DNA of 64,000 bases. Origin: Echinicola pacifica DSM 19836 (GTDB lineage Bacteria; Bacteroidota; Bacteroidia; Cytophagales; Cyclobacteriaceae). The notes beneath the pieces were generated by a model. It saw nothing but the letters and a program-made list of their open reading frames with translations, had not been told where the DNA came from and searched no databases. This document shows positions 8,929 through 16,928 of this stretch, in pieces. The position numbers and the translations under genes are program-made. Each line of letters begins with the position of its first letter. The first letter of the stretch is position 1. The stretch spans positions 62,001 through 126,000 of the forward strand of contig NZ_KB890741.1 in assembly GCF_000373245.1 (NCBI RefSeq), written 5' to 3'.

Positions 8929-9708
8929 ATGAATTTTCAGACCACCGTAGATCAGATGGGACGTCAAGTGACCTGTCCCGAATTGCCACAACGTATTATT
9001 TCCTTGGTGCCTTCACATACTGAGATGCTGATGGACTTAGGGCTTGGTGACAGGCTCGTGGGGATTACGAAGTTTTGTATTCGCCCGAAGGGCTTAAGAG
9101 AAAGTAAGACGCTAATCGGTGGTACCAAAAATTTTAATTTCGATAAAATCACGGCCTTGAAGCCTGATCTCATTATTGGGAATAAGGAGGAGAATTATAG
9201 GGAAGGAATCTTGCGCCTGGAAGAGGATTTTCCCGTATGGATGAGTGATGTATTTGACCTGGAAGATACCTTGCAAATGATCTCTTCCCTGGGGAAAGTG
9301 TTAGGACTTAGCGCTTCTTCCGAGCAACTGGCACAAAAGATCAGGGCGGAATTTGCTGTGCCTGTGGCCAAGAAAGGTACGGCTGCCTATCTGATTTGGA
9401 ACGCCCCTATGATGGCTGCGGGTCCATTGACCTTTATTGATAAGATGCTAGCTTTTGCTGGATTCGAAAATGTCGTTGTAAAGAGCAGGTACCCGGAGCT
9501 TTCCGAAAATGACCTGGCAGGGCTGGATCCTGAATATATTCTGCTGAGCTCAGAGCCATTTCCTTTTGGAGAAAAGCACTTAGCTACCTTTAAGGAAAAG
9601 TATCCTGAGAGCAAAATTCTTTTGGTGGATGGGGAGATGTTTTCCTGGTATGGAAGCCGCCTACAGTATGCCCCTTCTTATTTCCGTAGCTTGGATAAAG
9701 AAATATAA
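8929..9708 (+). CDS. BtuF-like substrate-binding protein without signal peptide
   Basis: 259 residues of the class III periplasmic-binding fold used for vitamin B12 and siderophores. The opening matches the family: QMGRQVTCPELPQRIISLVP, then SHTEMLMDLGLGDRLVGITKFC. The second lobe includes ALKPDLIIGNKEENYREG. The expected export signal is missing: the chain starts directly in the binding domain (MNFQTTVDQMG), and no upstream in-frame start adds a hydrophobic leader. No BtuC/BtuD permease or ATPase gene is adjacent. Bacteroidota commonly carry such signal-less copies. Ligand and location are unknown; corrinoid binding is a family-level guess. Confidence 0.8.
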   Translation: MNFQTTVDQMGRQVTCPELPQRIISLVPSHTEMLMDLGLGDRLVGITKFCIRPKGLRESKTLIGGTKNFNFDKITALKPDLIIGNKEENYREGILRLEEDFPVWMSDVFDLEDTLQMISSLGKVLGLSASSEQLAQKIRAEFAVPVAKKGTAAYLIWNAPMMAAGPLTFIDKMLAFAGFENVVVKSRYPELSENDLAGLDPEYILLSSEPFPFGEKHLATFKEKYPESKILLVDGEMFSWYGSRLQYAPSYFRSLDKEI

Positions 9709-9807
9709 TACCGCTTCTTATCTATTGGTGCTTGGCTTAGGCTGAGGGTGGAGTTTGGCTGCTTTCAGGAATGCTAGAGGCCTTCCTGGCGCAATCCAAT
9801 TTCCGCA

Positions 9808-10665
9808 TTATTTCTTTTGCTCCAGAATGGTGCCGATAAGGTTGGCTTTTTTCATTTTTCCATTAAGCTCCTCATACTGATCCTCGGCCATCATCTTTCT
9901 GAATTCGCTCAGATTTTTGATGTATCCATCTAGGGCTTCCAGAATATTCCCCTTGTTTTCCTTTAAGATGGGCGTCCACATAGCTGGGGAGCTCTTGGCC
10001 AGCCGCACCGTACTTTCAAATCCACTTCCAGCCATATCAAGAATATTCTTATCATCCTCCATTTTGTCTAGCACCGTCTGTCCCAGCATAAAGGAGCTGA
10101 TATGAGAAAGGTGAGAAACGAAGGCTAAGTGCCTATCATGCTGCTCAGGTCCCATGTTTCGGACATGCATTTGAAGCAGGTTGAACAGGAAATAGGCTCT
10201 TTTTAATAAGTCAGGAGAGGTTTTTTCATGCTCGCATACAATCATTATTTTATTGATCAATAGCTCTGTGAATGCTGCGGATGGCCCCGAAAACTCGGTG
10301 CCTGCTATGGGGTGGGCCGCTAGGAATTGGCTTCGGCGAGGATGACTGGATGCCTGAAGGCAGATTTTTTCCTTGGTAGAGCCGAAATCCATCAAAAGTA
10401 CTTCTGGGTGGATGGTCTCCAGAATTTCCACTACTAGGGGACCCACGGTATTGACAGGGGTGGAGATGACAATAACCTCGCTGGCGAGAGGGGGTGTCAC
10501 GGTGTGTTCGTCAATAATGCCACGCTGAAGGGCTTCTTCAAGGTGACTTGGATTCTGGTCATGACCGGTGATCTTGAGCTGGGGAAGATGTTTTTTGAGC
10601 GCTAGCGCAAAAGAACCTCCTAAAAGGCCTAGGCCAATGATATGAATGTTTTTGATCTCCATCAA
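9808..10665 (-). CDS. tyrA: Prephenate dehydrogenase
   Basis: 285 residues. NAD(P)-dependent oxidative decarboxylation of prephenate to 4-hydroxyphenylpyruvate, the tyrosine branch. The Rossmann loop GLGLLGGS is at residues 11-18. FGSTKEKI, FLAAHPIAGTEFSG and FVSHLSHISSFML are the conserved substrate-site segments of the TyrA family (catalytic His in HPIAG). It is a single-function protein without a chorismate mutase or ACT domain. It is the last gene of the pheA-aminotransferase-tyrA unit, starting 9 bases after the aminotransferase stop. Confidence 0.94.
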   Translation of the reverse strand: MMEIKNIHIIGLGLLGGSFALALKKHLPQLKITGHDQNPSHLEEALQRGIIDEHTVTPPLASEVIVISTPVNTVGPLVVEILETIHPEVLLMDFGSTKEKICLQASSHPRRSQFLAAHPIAGTEFSGPSAAFTELLINKIMIVCEHEKTSPDLLKRAYFLFNLLQMHVRNMGPEQHDRHLAFVSHLSHISSFMLGQTVLDKMEDDKNILDMAGSGFESTVRLAKSSPAMWTPILKENKGNILEALDGYIKNLSEFRKMMAEDQYEELNGKMKKANLIGTILEQKK

Positions 10666-10673
10666 TTAAATAA

Positions 10674-11834
10674 TTATCTCGTCCAAGTCGCTTTTACTCG
10701 CTGGAGTGCTTCTTCTATCTGATCTTCTGCGAGGCAGAGGGAAAAACGTATATATCCTTTGCCATTACTTCCGAAGATATCTCCTGGAGTGATGAATATG
10801 GCGTTTTCATAAAGCAATTTATCCACTAGGGCCAAAGGGTCAGTTTGGTCTGGAAGTCTGGCCCACACGAACATTCCTGAGCTGTTTTTGTCATAAACAG
10901 CTCCTAATTGATCCGCGATTTTCCACACGAGTTCCCTGCGATGCTGATAGACCTTGTCCATCTCCTCAAACCAGGTGCCAGGAAGATTTAACGCTGCAAT
11001 TGCCCCTTCCTGTATGCCCAAAAACATACCTGAATCCATATTGCTTTTAACCTTGAGGACTTCTTTCAGATAGGTGGCATTTCCACATAGCATTCCCACC
11101 CGCCATCCTGGCATATTATAGGTCTTGCTCAGAGAGTTTAGTTCCAAGGCAATTTCATCTGCCCCCTCCAATGATAAGATGCTTCTTTTTTCTTTAGTTA
11201 GTATAAAACTATAAGGATTATCATTGACAAGTAAAATCCCATGTTTTCTGGCGAAATCCACCAGCTTTTGAAGTGCATTTTCATCCGCATTTGCTCCGGT
11301 CGGCATATGGGGATAGTTGACCCACATCAGTTTGATGGGGGTTTGGGCGTAGCTCTCCAGTTGGTCAAAGTCAGGGAGCCACTGACTCTCCTGTTTAAGG
11401 TCATAGTATTCGGCCTTGGCGCAGACCAGCTCGGTTACTGAGCTGTAAGTTGGATAGCCAGGATTTGGGATGAGCACCCGATCCCCGGGGTTGAGGTAGG
11501 CCATGGAAATATGCATGATGGCCTCCTTAGACCCCATCATTGGGAGTATTTCATTGGCAGGATTTAGGGATACCTGGTAGTATTTGTTATAGAAATCCGC
11601 TATAGCCTGCCGCAGAGCAGGGCTTCCCTGGTAGCTTTGATAGCCATGGGAATTCGCAAGATGACTGGTCTTAGAGAGGGCCTCGATTACCGTAGGGTCA
11701 GGGGGAAGGTCGGGGCTGCCGATTCCCATATTGATGATGGGCTGACCTTCGGCCTTTAGCTGAGCTACCTCACGCAGTTTTTTAGAAAAGTAATATTCTT
11801 TGACAAATTGCAGTCTATTAGCCGGTTGTATCAT
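10674..11834 (-). CDS. PLP-dependent aminotransferase of the aromatic cluster
   Basis: 386 residues, class I/II fold type I. Visible are GSPDLPPDP near the N-terminus, the NYPHMPTGA cofactor-site segment, NDNPYSF, and the PLP lysine in SLSKTYNMPGWRVG. It lies between pheA and tyrA with gaps of 4 and 8 bases. I infer that it transaminates phenylpyruvate and 4-hydroxyphenylpyruvate (or prephenate) at the end of the pathway. The sequence alone does not separate aromatic, aspartate or alanine specificity, and relatives are often annotated as LL-diaminopimelate or aspartate aminotransferase. Confidence 0.88.
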   Translation of the reverse strand: MIQPANRLQFVKEYYFSKKLREVAQLKAEGQPIINMGIGSPDLPPDPTVIEALSKTSHLANSHGYQSYQGSPALRQAIADFYNKYYQVSLNPANEILPMMGSKEAIMHISMAYLNPGDRVLIPNPGYPTYSSVTELVCAKAEYYDLKQESQWLPDFDQLESYAQTPIKLMWVNYPHMPTGANADENALQKLVDFARKHGILLVNDNPYSFILTKEKRSILSLEGADEIALELNSLSKTYNMPGWRVGMLCGNATYLKEVLKVKSNMDSGMFLGIQEGAIAALNLPGTWFEEMDKVYQHRRELVWKIADQLGAVYDKNSSGMFVWARLPDQTDPLALVDKLLYENAIFITPGDIFGSNGKGYIRFSLCLAEDQIEEALQRVKATWTR

Positions 11835-11838
11835 GTGA

Positions 11839-12672
11839 TTACTTAGTGTTTTTATACTCGCCTATAATTTTGACCTCGTGTCCCTGAGTGCTTAGAGAGC
11901 TTAAGGCCTGCTTGTATTCATTGAAATTCTGGAATATCAGGTCAATAAAAAAAGCATAATGCCAAGGCTGGTCAATGACTGGTAGCGATTGGATTTTGGT
12001 AAGGTCCAGGTTGTTTTGACTCATGGTGGTGAGTACTTTCGCTAGACTTCCTTGCTCATTCTTAATGATCACCTTGATCGATGCCTTGTCAAAGTCCGCG
12101 ATTGGCGCTGCCTCTGCCGCATTTTCCACAATACAAAAACGCGTAATATTGTTTTTGATAGTTTGAATGTCGGAGGCTAATATCTCCAGATCGTAAAATT
12201 GTGCGGCGGATTTTCCTGCAATTGCACCCACTCCCTTGAGTTGTTGCTCCTTGATATCCTTAGCTACGGCGGCGGTATCGAGATCTTCCTTGAGTCTGAT
12301 ATGCGGATATTTCTCAAAGAAGGACTTGCACTGAAGTAGGGCCATGGGGTGAGACCTTACCTCCTGAATATCTTCTATCGTCTGGCCTGGAAGCACCATT
12401 AGTTGATGGGAGATGGGCAAGTAAAATTCCCCGGTTACCTGAAGATTATTCCTGTCCATCAAGTCATAATTAGGAAGGATGGCACCTGCAATTGAATTTT
12501 CTAATGCCAATACTCCAATGTCAGCCACCTTTGAGGTGATCTTCTTGACCAATTCAGAGAAACTCAGACATTCAATTATCTGGATGTCCTTCCCAAATTG
12601 ATTTAATGCCACCTGATAGTGGTAGCTTCCTTTTATGCCTTGAATGGCTACATTTTTTGGATTTGTTTTCAC
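11839..12672 (-). CDS. pheA: Prephenate dehydratase with ACT domain
   Basis: 277 residues starting at a GTG (12672). Converts prephenate to phenylpyruvate. The dehydratase domain (about residues 5-185) has GIKGSYHYQVA, ALENSIAGAILPNYDLM and the catalytic Thr-Arg-Phe triplet in NNITRFCIVE. A C-terminal ACT domain (about residues 200-275, NEQGSLAKVLTTMSQNN) is the usual site of phenylalanine feedback. There is no fused chorismate mutase; that activity sits in the DAHP synthase fusion further up. First gene of the pheA-aminotransferase-tyrA unit. Confidence 0.95.
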   Translation of the reverse strand: MKTNPKNVAIQGIKGSYHYQVALNQFGKDIQIIECLSFSELVKKITSKVADIGVLALENSIAGAILPNYDLMDRNNLQVTGEFYLPISHQLMVLPGQTIEDIQEVRSHPMALLQCKSFFEKYPHIRLKEDLDTAAVAKDIKEQQLKGVGAIAGKSAAQFYDLEILASDIQTIKNNITRFCIVENAAEAAPIADFDKASIKVIIKNEQGSLAKVLTTMSQNNLDLTKIQSLPVIDQPWHYAFFIDLIFQNFNEYKQALSSLSTQGHEVKIIGEYKNTK

Positions 12673-12704
12673 AATATTATGGCTTTATGAAAGGTGGTTA
12701 TATA

Positions 12705-12720
12705 TTCCCAATATAGGGAA
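12705..12720. repeat. Short inverted repeat upstream of pheA
   Basis: TTCCC AATATA GGGAA, a 5-bp dyad with a 6-bp spacer located 33-48 bases before the pheA GTG. The size fits a dimeric repressor site, but a single short dyad may be chance. Confidence 0.3.
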
Positions 12721-12938
12721 TGCACTTCAGGCTGTCTTGTTTTTAGCTACTTTTGAGGGCCTTGCTTAGTCCTTTTAGGGCAGTGCATTGGTTTTCACTG
12801 ACACTTCATTCTTTGCGTACCTTTTGCCAGCACAGCTGTTCCAGAAGAATCCAGGGCCTTTGGCTATTTCTCCGCAGTGAAATTAGATCAGGGATACAAA
12901 TTATACAATGCTTCTTCCTTAAAAGTAAGGCTTAAGCT

Positions 12939-12972
12939 AAAAAAAGCTGCTTATATAAGAATTAAGCAGCTT
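12939..12972 (-). terminator. Intrinsic terminator of the aro operon
   Basis: AAGCTGCTTA at 12944-12953 and TAAGCAGCTT at 12963-12972 form a perfect 10-bp stem with a 9-nt loop. On the minus strand it is followed by seven T residues. It lies 45 bases after the aroA stop and separates the aro operon from the pheA unit. Confidence 0.85.
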
Positions 12973-13016
12973 CAGTATGTTTTTTTGCGCGGAGACCGCG
13001 AATATGATCGTATAAA

Positions 13017-14228
13017 TTATTCTATTCCAGCAAGGAGACAATGTTTCCAAAAGCTAGGGTAAGATTTATTCACCACTTCGGCATCATCAAAGCTTACCTC
13101 AGTCTGTGTGGCTAGCGGCATGAAGGCCATCGCCATACGGTGATCGTCATACGTAGCGATGCTGACCTTCTCCGGAATCGAGCTGGAGGGAATAAGGGTG
13201 AAGACCTCATTTTCTCCTTCCACCAGCTGGGCGTTAAATTTTGCCAGTTCCTGCTGAAGGGCATAGATGCGGTCTGTTTCTTTGATGCGAAGGCTTTCCA
13301 GGCCTGTAAACTTGCTCGTCTGACCGAGCAGAGCACAGGTCACAGCGACTGTCTGCGCTAAATCGGGACAGTGTGTGAAGTCAAATCCCTCCAAGCCAGT
13401 CACTGGCTTCTTGGTTAAAAGAATTCCACCGTCCTGAAATTGACTTTCTATCCCCAGGTGGTCCATGATTTCCACTATTTTAGAATCTCCCTGAAGGCTG
13501 TTTTCTTTGAGCCCATTAAGAAAAAACTGGCCTCCTTTGGCGCAAGCCAATAGACTGAACCAATAGCTGGCCCCAGACCAATCACTTTCTACAGAGAAGG
13601 AGGTAGGCTTATAGGTTTGAGGCTTCACCTTGATGAGGTTTTCTTCAAAAGAATAAGTAACACCAAATTGCCTCATGAGCTCCAAAGTCATTTCTATATA
13701 GGTTCTGGAGCCTATTTTTCCGGTCAGCTCCAAGGTCAGGCCCTCAGGAAGCAGGGGGGCATTCATCAATAAGGCCGAAATATACTGGCTACTCACATCT
13801 CCTCTGATGGTGATATGGTTATTCAGTTGCTTTCCAAATCCCTTGGTTTGCATAGGAGGGAACCCCTCCTTGTCGAGATAGTCTATTTCTGCGCCTATGC
13901 TCCTTAGGGCATCCACAAGTATTCCAATTGGGCGCTCGCACATCCTAGGAGTACCTGTTAGTGTTTTTTTAACCCCCGTCAGCGCGGAGTAGGCGGTAAG
14001 AAACCTCATGGTGGTGCCAGCATCCAATACATCCAATGTTTCAGGATCCTGACTGAGCAGGCGGATCATGGTCTGTGTATCCCGGGCTTCAGCGAGATTG
14101 TCAATTGTGTTTTTACCTTCCGTGAGGGCATCAATGATCAGGACCCTATTGCTTTCACTTTTGGAGGAAGGCAAAGGGATCGTGACCTCACCAAATTGCT
14201 CGGTGCGGGCTAAGGTGATAGTGTTCAT
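13017..14228 (-). CDS. aroA: 3-phosphoshikimate 1-carboxyvinyltransferase (EPSP synthase)
   Basis: 403 residues, slightly short of the usual 425-450. Transfers enolpyruvate from PEP to shikimate-3-phosphate. Visible motifs are LPSSKSESNRVLII near the N-terminus (phosphate-binding Lys and Ser), DAGTTMRFLTAY, SSQYISALLM, the catalytic SDWSGASYW, RIKETDRI and YDDHRMAMA. The start ATG overlaps the aroB stop by 4 bases (ATGA), so the two genes are translationally coupled. Last gene of the attenuator-controlled operon. Confidence 0.96.
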   Translation of the reverse strand: MNTITLARTEQFGEVTIPLPSSKSESNRVLIIDALTEGKNTIDNLAEARDTQTMIRLLSQDPETLDVLDAGTTMRFLTAYSALTGVKKTLTGTPRMCERPIGILVDALRSIGAEIDYLDKEGFPPMQTKGFGKQLNNHITIRGDVSSQYISALLMNAPLLPEGLTLELTGKIGSRTYIEMTLELMRQFGVTYSFEENLIKVKPQTYKPTSFSVESDWSGASYWFSLLACAKGGQFFLNGLKENSLQGDSKIVEIMDHLGIESQFQDGGILLTKKPVTGLEGFDFTHCPDLAQTVAVTCALLGQTSKFTGLESLRIKETDRIYALQQELAKFNAQLVEGENEVFTLIPSSSIPEKVSIATYDDHRMAMAFMPLATQTEVSFDDAEVVNKSYPSFWKHCLLAGIE

Positions 14229-15262
14229 GGTTGTAAGTCGTTGTAGTATTCTAGGGATTTGGAAATATCATCCGTACTTACAGCGATATTATAGTCGCAT
14301 TCCCCGATTTTTTTCAGGAGGGAGCAGTTGATGGTTTTGCCATCATTCTTCTTGTCCTGAAAGCAAAGTTGCGTAATGGAAGCAATGTCCTCAGCAGGTA
14401 TTTCCACCTTGCCAAAGATCGTAAGTAGCGTGTCCTTGATCCTTTCCAGGTCTTCCTTAGGAAGCCTGATATGGGTGGTGGACAGGTACGCTTCAGCGAT
14501 CATCCCGACGGCTATCGCCTCTCCGTGTAGCAGGTGCCTTTCGGTATCCAGATAATAGGATTCCACAGCATGGCCCACCGTATGGCCGAAGTTTAGGATT
14601 TTGCGTAAGCCTTCTTCCTTAGGGTCCTTGGATACCACTTCTTTTTTGATGGAGACTGATTTTTCTATAATGTCCTTCCAGTTTTGGGTTTCCCAATTTT
14701 GAGTTTTCAGGCTATTATAGTAATTCTCATTTCTGATCAGTCCATGTTTCAGCACTTCGGCATATCCTGAGCGGAGCTCAGAATGTGGTAAGGTCTGAAG
14801 GAAGGAAGCAGAGATGATCACAGATTCAGGTTCATTGAATACTCCAATATGGTTTTTGAAGCCATTGAAGTCCACTCCTAGTTTACCGCCAACACTGGCA
14901 TCTACCTGAGAGAGGAGGCTGGTTGGGATATTGAGGAAGCGCAGGCCTCTCTTATAGGTGCTAGCACAAAACCCACCCATATCGCCGGTGACTCCTCCAC
15001 CGAGATTGATGATCAATGACTGTCGGTCAAAGCCGCAATCCGTCATCCATTGCCAGATTTTTTGGCAGGTATCCAGTGTCTTATTTACTTCCCCTGCCTC
15101 AAAAGCAAAGTGTTCATGAGCAGGCAATACCGCCTGTATCAAGGGATAACAGGCTTGATGGGTATTGCTGTCCATGATTACCCCCAACTTGGAGTAGGAC
15201 TTTGAGGAAAGATACCTTTCCAGGTCGGGGGCTATTTGTGTGGTGAAAATGATTGATTCCAA
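14225..15262 (-). CDS. aroB: 3-dehydroquinate synthase
   Basis: 345 residues. Converts DAHP to 3-dehydroquinate, using NAD and a divalent metal. Family motifs are visible: INLGGGVTGDMGGFCASTYKR (NAD site, about residue 85), IPTSLLSQVDASVGGKLGVD, SGYAEVLKHGL, LNFGHTVGHAVES with metal-binding His, and LLHGEAIAVGM. It starts 29 bases after the DAHP synthase stop and overlaps aroA by 4 bases. Confidence 0.96.
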   Translation of the reverse strand: MESIIFTTQIAPDLERYLSSKSYSKLGVIMDSNTHQACYPLIQAVLPAHEHFAFEAGEVNKTLDTCQKIWQWMTDCGFDRQSLIINLGGGVTGDMGGFCASTYKRGLRFLNIPTSLLSQVDASVGGKLGVDFNGFKNHIGVFNEPESVIISASFLQTLPHSELRSGYAEVLKHGLIRNENYYNSLKTQNWETQNWKDIIEKSVSIKKEVVSKDPKEEGLRKILNFGHTVGHAVESYYLDTERHLLHGEAIAVGMIAEAYLSTTHIRLPKEDLERIKDTLLTIFGKVEIPAEDIASITQLCFQDKKNDGKTINCSLLKKIGECDYNIAVSTDDISKSLEYYNDLQP

Positions 15263-15291
15263 GGGATTTTTTTTAGTGTTAAATTCCTGAA

Positions 15292-16395
15292 TTAAGCATT
15301 TTTATTGATGGCATCGCCAGATCTAAGTTGCTTTTCTTGTCTTTTTACAGATTCTTCATGAATAGTGAAAAGAAGTTCTTTCATGAATTTCTCGCTAAGA
15401 CCTTTGTTTACGCCCTTGTCTGTTCTGGAATCCATTACTTGCTTCCATCTGTCAGACTGGAATACGGTTAGTTTATGCTCTCTTTTATGAGCGCCAATTT
15501 GGTCAATGATTGAGAATCTTTCTGAAAGAAGATCGATCAATTGATCATCCAAATGATCAACAGCCGTGCGAAGGTCATTAAGTTTCTCACCTGGTTTCTC
15601 AGATTCCAAAGAACTCTTGAAATCGATTTTGGAAAGAATTTCTTTTAGCTGAGCAGGGGTTACTTGTTGTTTTGCATCACTCCAGGCATTGTCTGGATCA
15701 TGGTGTGTCTCGATCATCAGTCCATCAAGGCCAAAGTTAATGGCACGCTGAGAAACTTCCAGGATACCGTCTCTTTTACCTACAATATGACTCGGGTCAT
15801 TGATTACTTCCATACCTTTCCATTCTCTTTTCAGGTGGATTGGCATAGACCAGTTTGGCTTATTTCTGAATCTTTTGTCGTAAGAATCACTGAATCCACG
15901 GTGGATGGCAGCAAGCTTATCAATCCCTACAGCGTGAAGTCTTTCCAAAGCACCAAGCCATAATTGAAGGTCTGGGTTCATTGGATTCTTTACCATTACT
16001 GGGATATCAGTACCTCTAAGGGCTTCGGCGATCTCCTGAACAGCGAAAGGGTTTACGGTAGTACGAGCACCGATCCACAATACATCGACTTTATGCTTTA
16101 GGGCTAGCTCTACGTGAGCTGTGTTGCCTACTTCTGTGGTGATAGGGATGTTGAGGTGGTTTCTTACGATCTCCATCCATTTCAGTCCATCTTCCCCGAT
16201 CCCTTCGAAACTTCCCGGGCGAGTACGTGGCTTCCATATACCTGCACGGAACATGGAAGGGATTACATTCTGCTCTTTCATTTCTATGCAGACCTTCTCT
16301 ACCTGCTCTGGCGTCTCTGCACTACAAGGTCCCGCGATGATAATGTGACCTTTGAGACCAAGTCCCCATTCCGATGTTCTTAAGTGATCTTTCAT
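15292..16395 (-). CDS. DAHP synthase fused to chorismate mutase (AroQ type)
   Basis: 367 residues. The N-terminal part (about 1-262) is a class I-beta DAHP synthase: IIAGPCSAETPEQ, FRAGIWKPRTRPGSFEG, LWIGARTTVNPF, VKNPMNPDLQLW, AIHRGFS and IETHHDPDNAWSD. The C-terminal part (about 275-355) is an all-helical AroQ chorismate mutase: LNDLRTAVDHLDDQLIDLLSER, then IGAHKREHKL. The fusion joins the first pathway step to the first committed step after chorismate. In related fusions prephenate bound at the mutase domain restrains the synthase. Just upstream lies a Phe/Tyr-rich leader ORF and terminator, so attenuation is the likely transcriptional control. First enzyme gene of the operon with aroB and aroA. 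Confidence 0.95.
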   Translation of the reverse strand: MKDHLRTSEWGLGLKGHIIIAGPCSAETPEQVEKVCIEMKEQNVIPSMFRAGIWKPRTRPGSFEGIGEDGLKWMEIVRNHLNIPITTEVGNTAHVELALKHKVDVLWIGARTTVNPFAVQEIAEALRGTDIPVMVKNPMNPDLQLWLGALERLHAVGIDKLAAIHRGFSDSYDKRFRNKPNWSMPIHLKREWKGMEVINDPSHIVGKRDGILEVSQRAINFGLDGLMIETHHDPDNAWSDAKQQVTPAQLKEILSKIDFKSSLESEKPGEKLNDLRTAVDHLDDQLIDLLSERFSIIDQIGAHKREHKLTVFQSDRWKQVMDSRTDKGVNKGLSEKFMKELLFTIHEESVKRQEKQLRSGDAINKNA

Positions 16396-16410
16396 TGTTT
16401 TGATTGTTTA

Positions 16411-16444
16411 AAATAAAAAAGCCCGACTCTTTCGAATCGGGCTT
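16411..16444 (-). terminator. Attenuator terminator before DAHP synthase-chorismate mutase
   Basis: On the minus strand AAGCCCGA (16444-16437) pairs with TCGGGCTT (16426-16419), with two further pairs after a mismatch, and a U-run follows (TTTTTTATTTT). It lies inside the operon leader, only 15-25 bases before the DAHP synthase ATG, so it is positioned to stop transcription before the structural genes. Its 5' arm region (16440-16432, CCGATTCGA) is the perfect complement of TCGAATCGG at 16500-16492 inside the leader ORF. A competing antiterminator can therefore form. Confidence 0.85.
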
Positions 16445-16463
16445 CTTAGTATATGTATGAATT

Positions 16464-16559
16464 TTATTTTTCATTCAGGCAATAAGCAGCTCCGATTCGA
16501 CCTTCTGGACGAAAGTAAAAAAAGAAAAAGCTAAAGTATGTTGCTGCTTGTATTATCAT
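16464..16559 (-). CDS. Phe/Tyr-rich attenuator leader peptide
   Basis: A 31-codon ORF from ATG 16559 to TAA 16464, encoded just behind a good promoter. Residues 8-16 read YFSFFFFYF: six Phe and two Tyr in nine positions, with no Trp in the peptide. It precedes the terminator at 16411-16444 and the first gene of aromatic amino acid synthesis. The segment TCGAATCGG (16500-16492), codons 20-23, lies after the aromatic run and before the stop. A ribosome stalled on the Phe/Tyr codons would leave it free to pair with the terminator arm, while one that finishes translation would cover it. This is the classic sense of ribosome-mediated attenuation; the mechanism here is inferred. Confidence 0.85.
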   Translation of the reverse strand: MIIQAATYFSFFFFYFRPEGRIGAAYCLNEK

Positions 16560-16564
16560 GGCGT

Positions 16565-16595
16565 CAAATTTAGGTGGTCAATATTTAAAAACCAA
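16565..16595 (-). promoter_or_regulatory. Promoter of the aromatic (leader-DAHPS/CM-aroB-aroA) operon
   Basis: On the minus strand TTG (16595-16593), 20 bases, then TAAATTTG (16572-16565), a complete Bacteroidota -33/-7 pair. The leader ATG follows the -7 element after only 5 bases. Transcription would thus begin at or next to the start codon, and the leader peptide may be translated from a leaderless mRNA. Confidence 0.75.
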
Positions 16596-16920
16596 TAAAA
16601 AGTAAATTAATTTTTTGTTAAACCCCTAATTCAAATATGCTTGCAGAATAAACAGGATAAAACTCTGGCTAAGATGGGCTAATTTGCCATATTTTATTTT
16701 GTTTTCATCCAAAGCATGGCTGGAATTTGACTATTTAGGTGCGAATATTTTTTTTAAGCTGGACCGATAAAAAAAATCAGTTCTTTTATTACATTACCCT
16801 AAATAAGGGATTTAGAGCGGTATATGGGATTAGAATAGGTAAAAAACACCTGATGTTGGCAGGCTTCTTGCCCCGAGAATGATAGCGATAAAAAGTCAAA
16901 GTCAGAAAGCGTTTTTTTAA

Positions 16921-16928
16921 TATATTTG
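16921..16928 (+). promoter_or_regulatory. -7 element for proline dehydrogenase-lysS
   Basis: TATATTTG, an exact TAnnTTTG, ending 14 bases before the ATG at 16943. No TTG is present at the expected -33 distance. Confidence 0.45.

Larger units (their letters stand above)
12673..13016. other. Intergenic region between aroA and pheA
   Basis: 344 bases carrying the aroA terminator (12939-12972) and whatever promotes pheA. The pheA side holds an inverted repeat TTCCC-N6-GGGAA at 12705-12720, about 33 bases before the start codon. A small hairpin CGCGG-AGA-CCGCG sits between the aroA stop and its terminator. I see no leader peptide rich in aromatic residues here, unlike the DAHP synthase operon, and no clean TAnnTTTG. 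Confidence 0.5.

Noticed and set aside
12979-13005. CGCGG-AGA-CCGCG hairpin next to a T-run as a terminator
   Set aside because: The T-run lies on the wrong side for the minus-strand aroA transcript; the real terminator is at 12939-12972.
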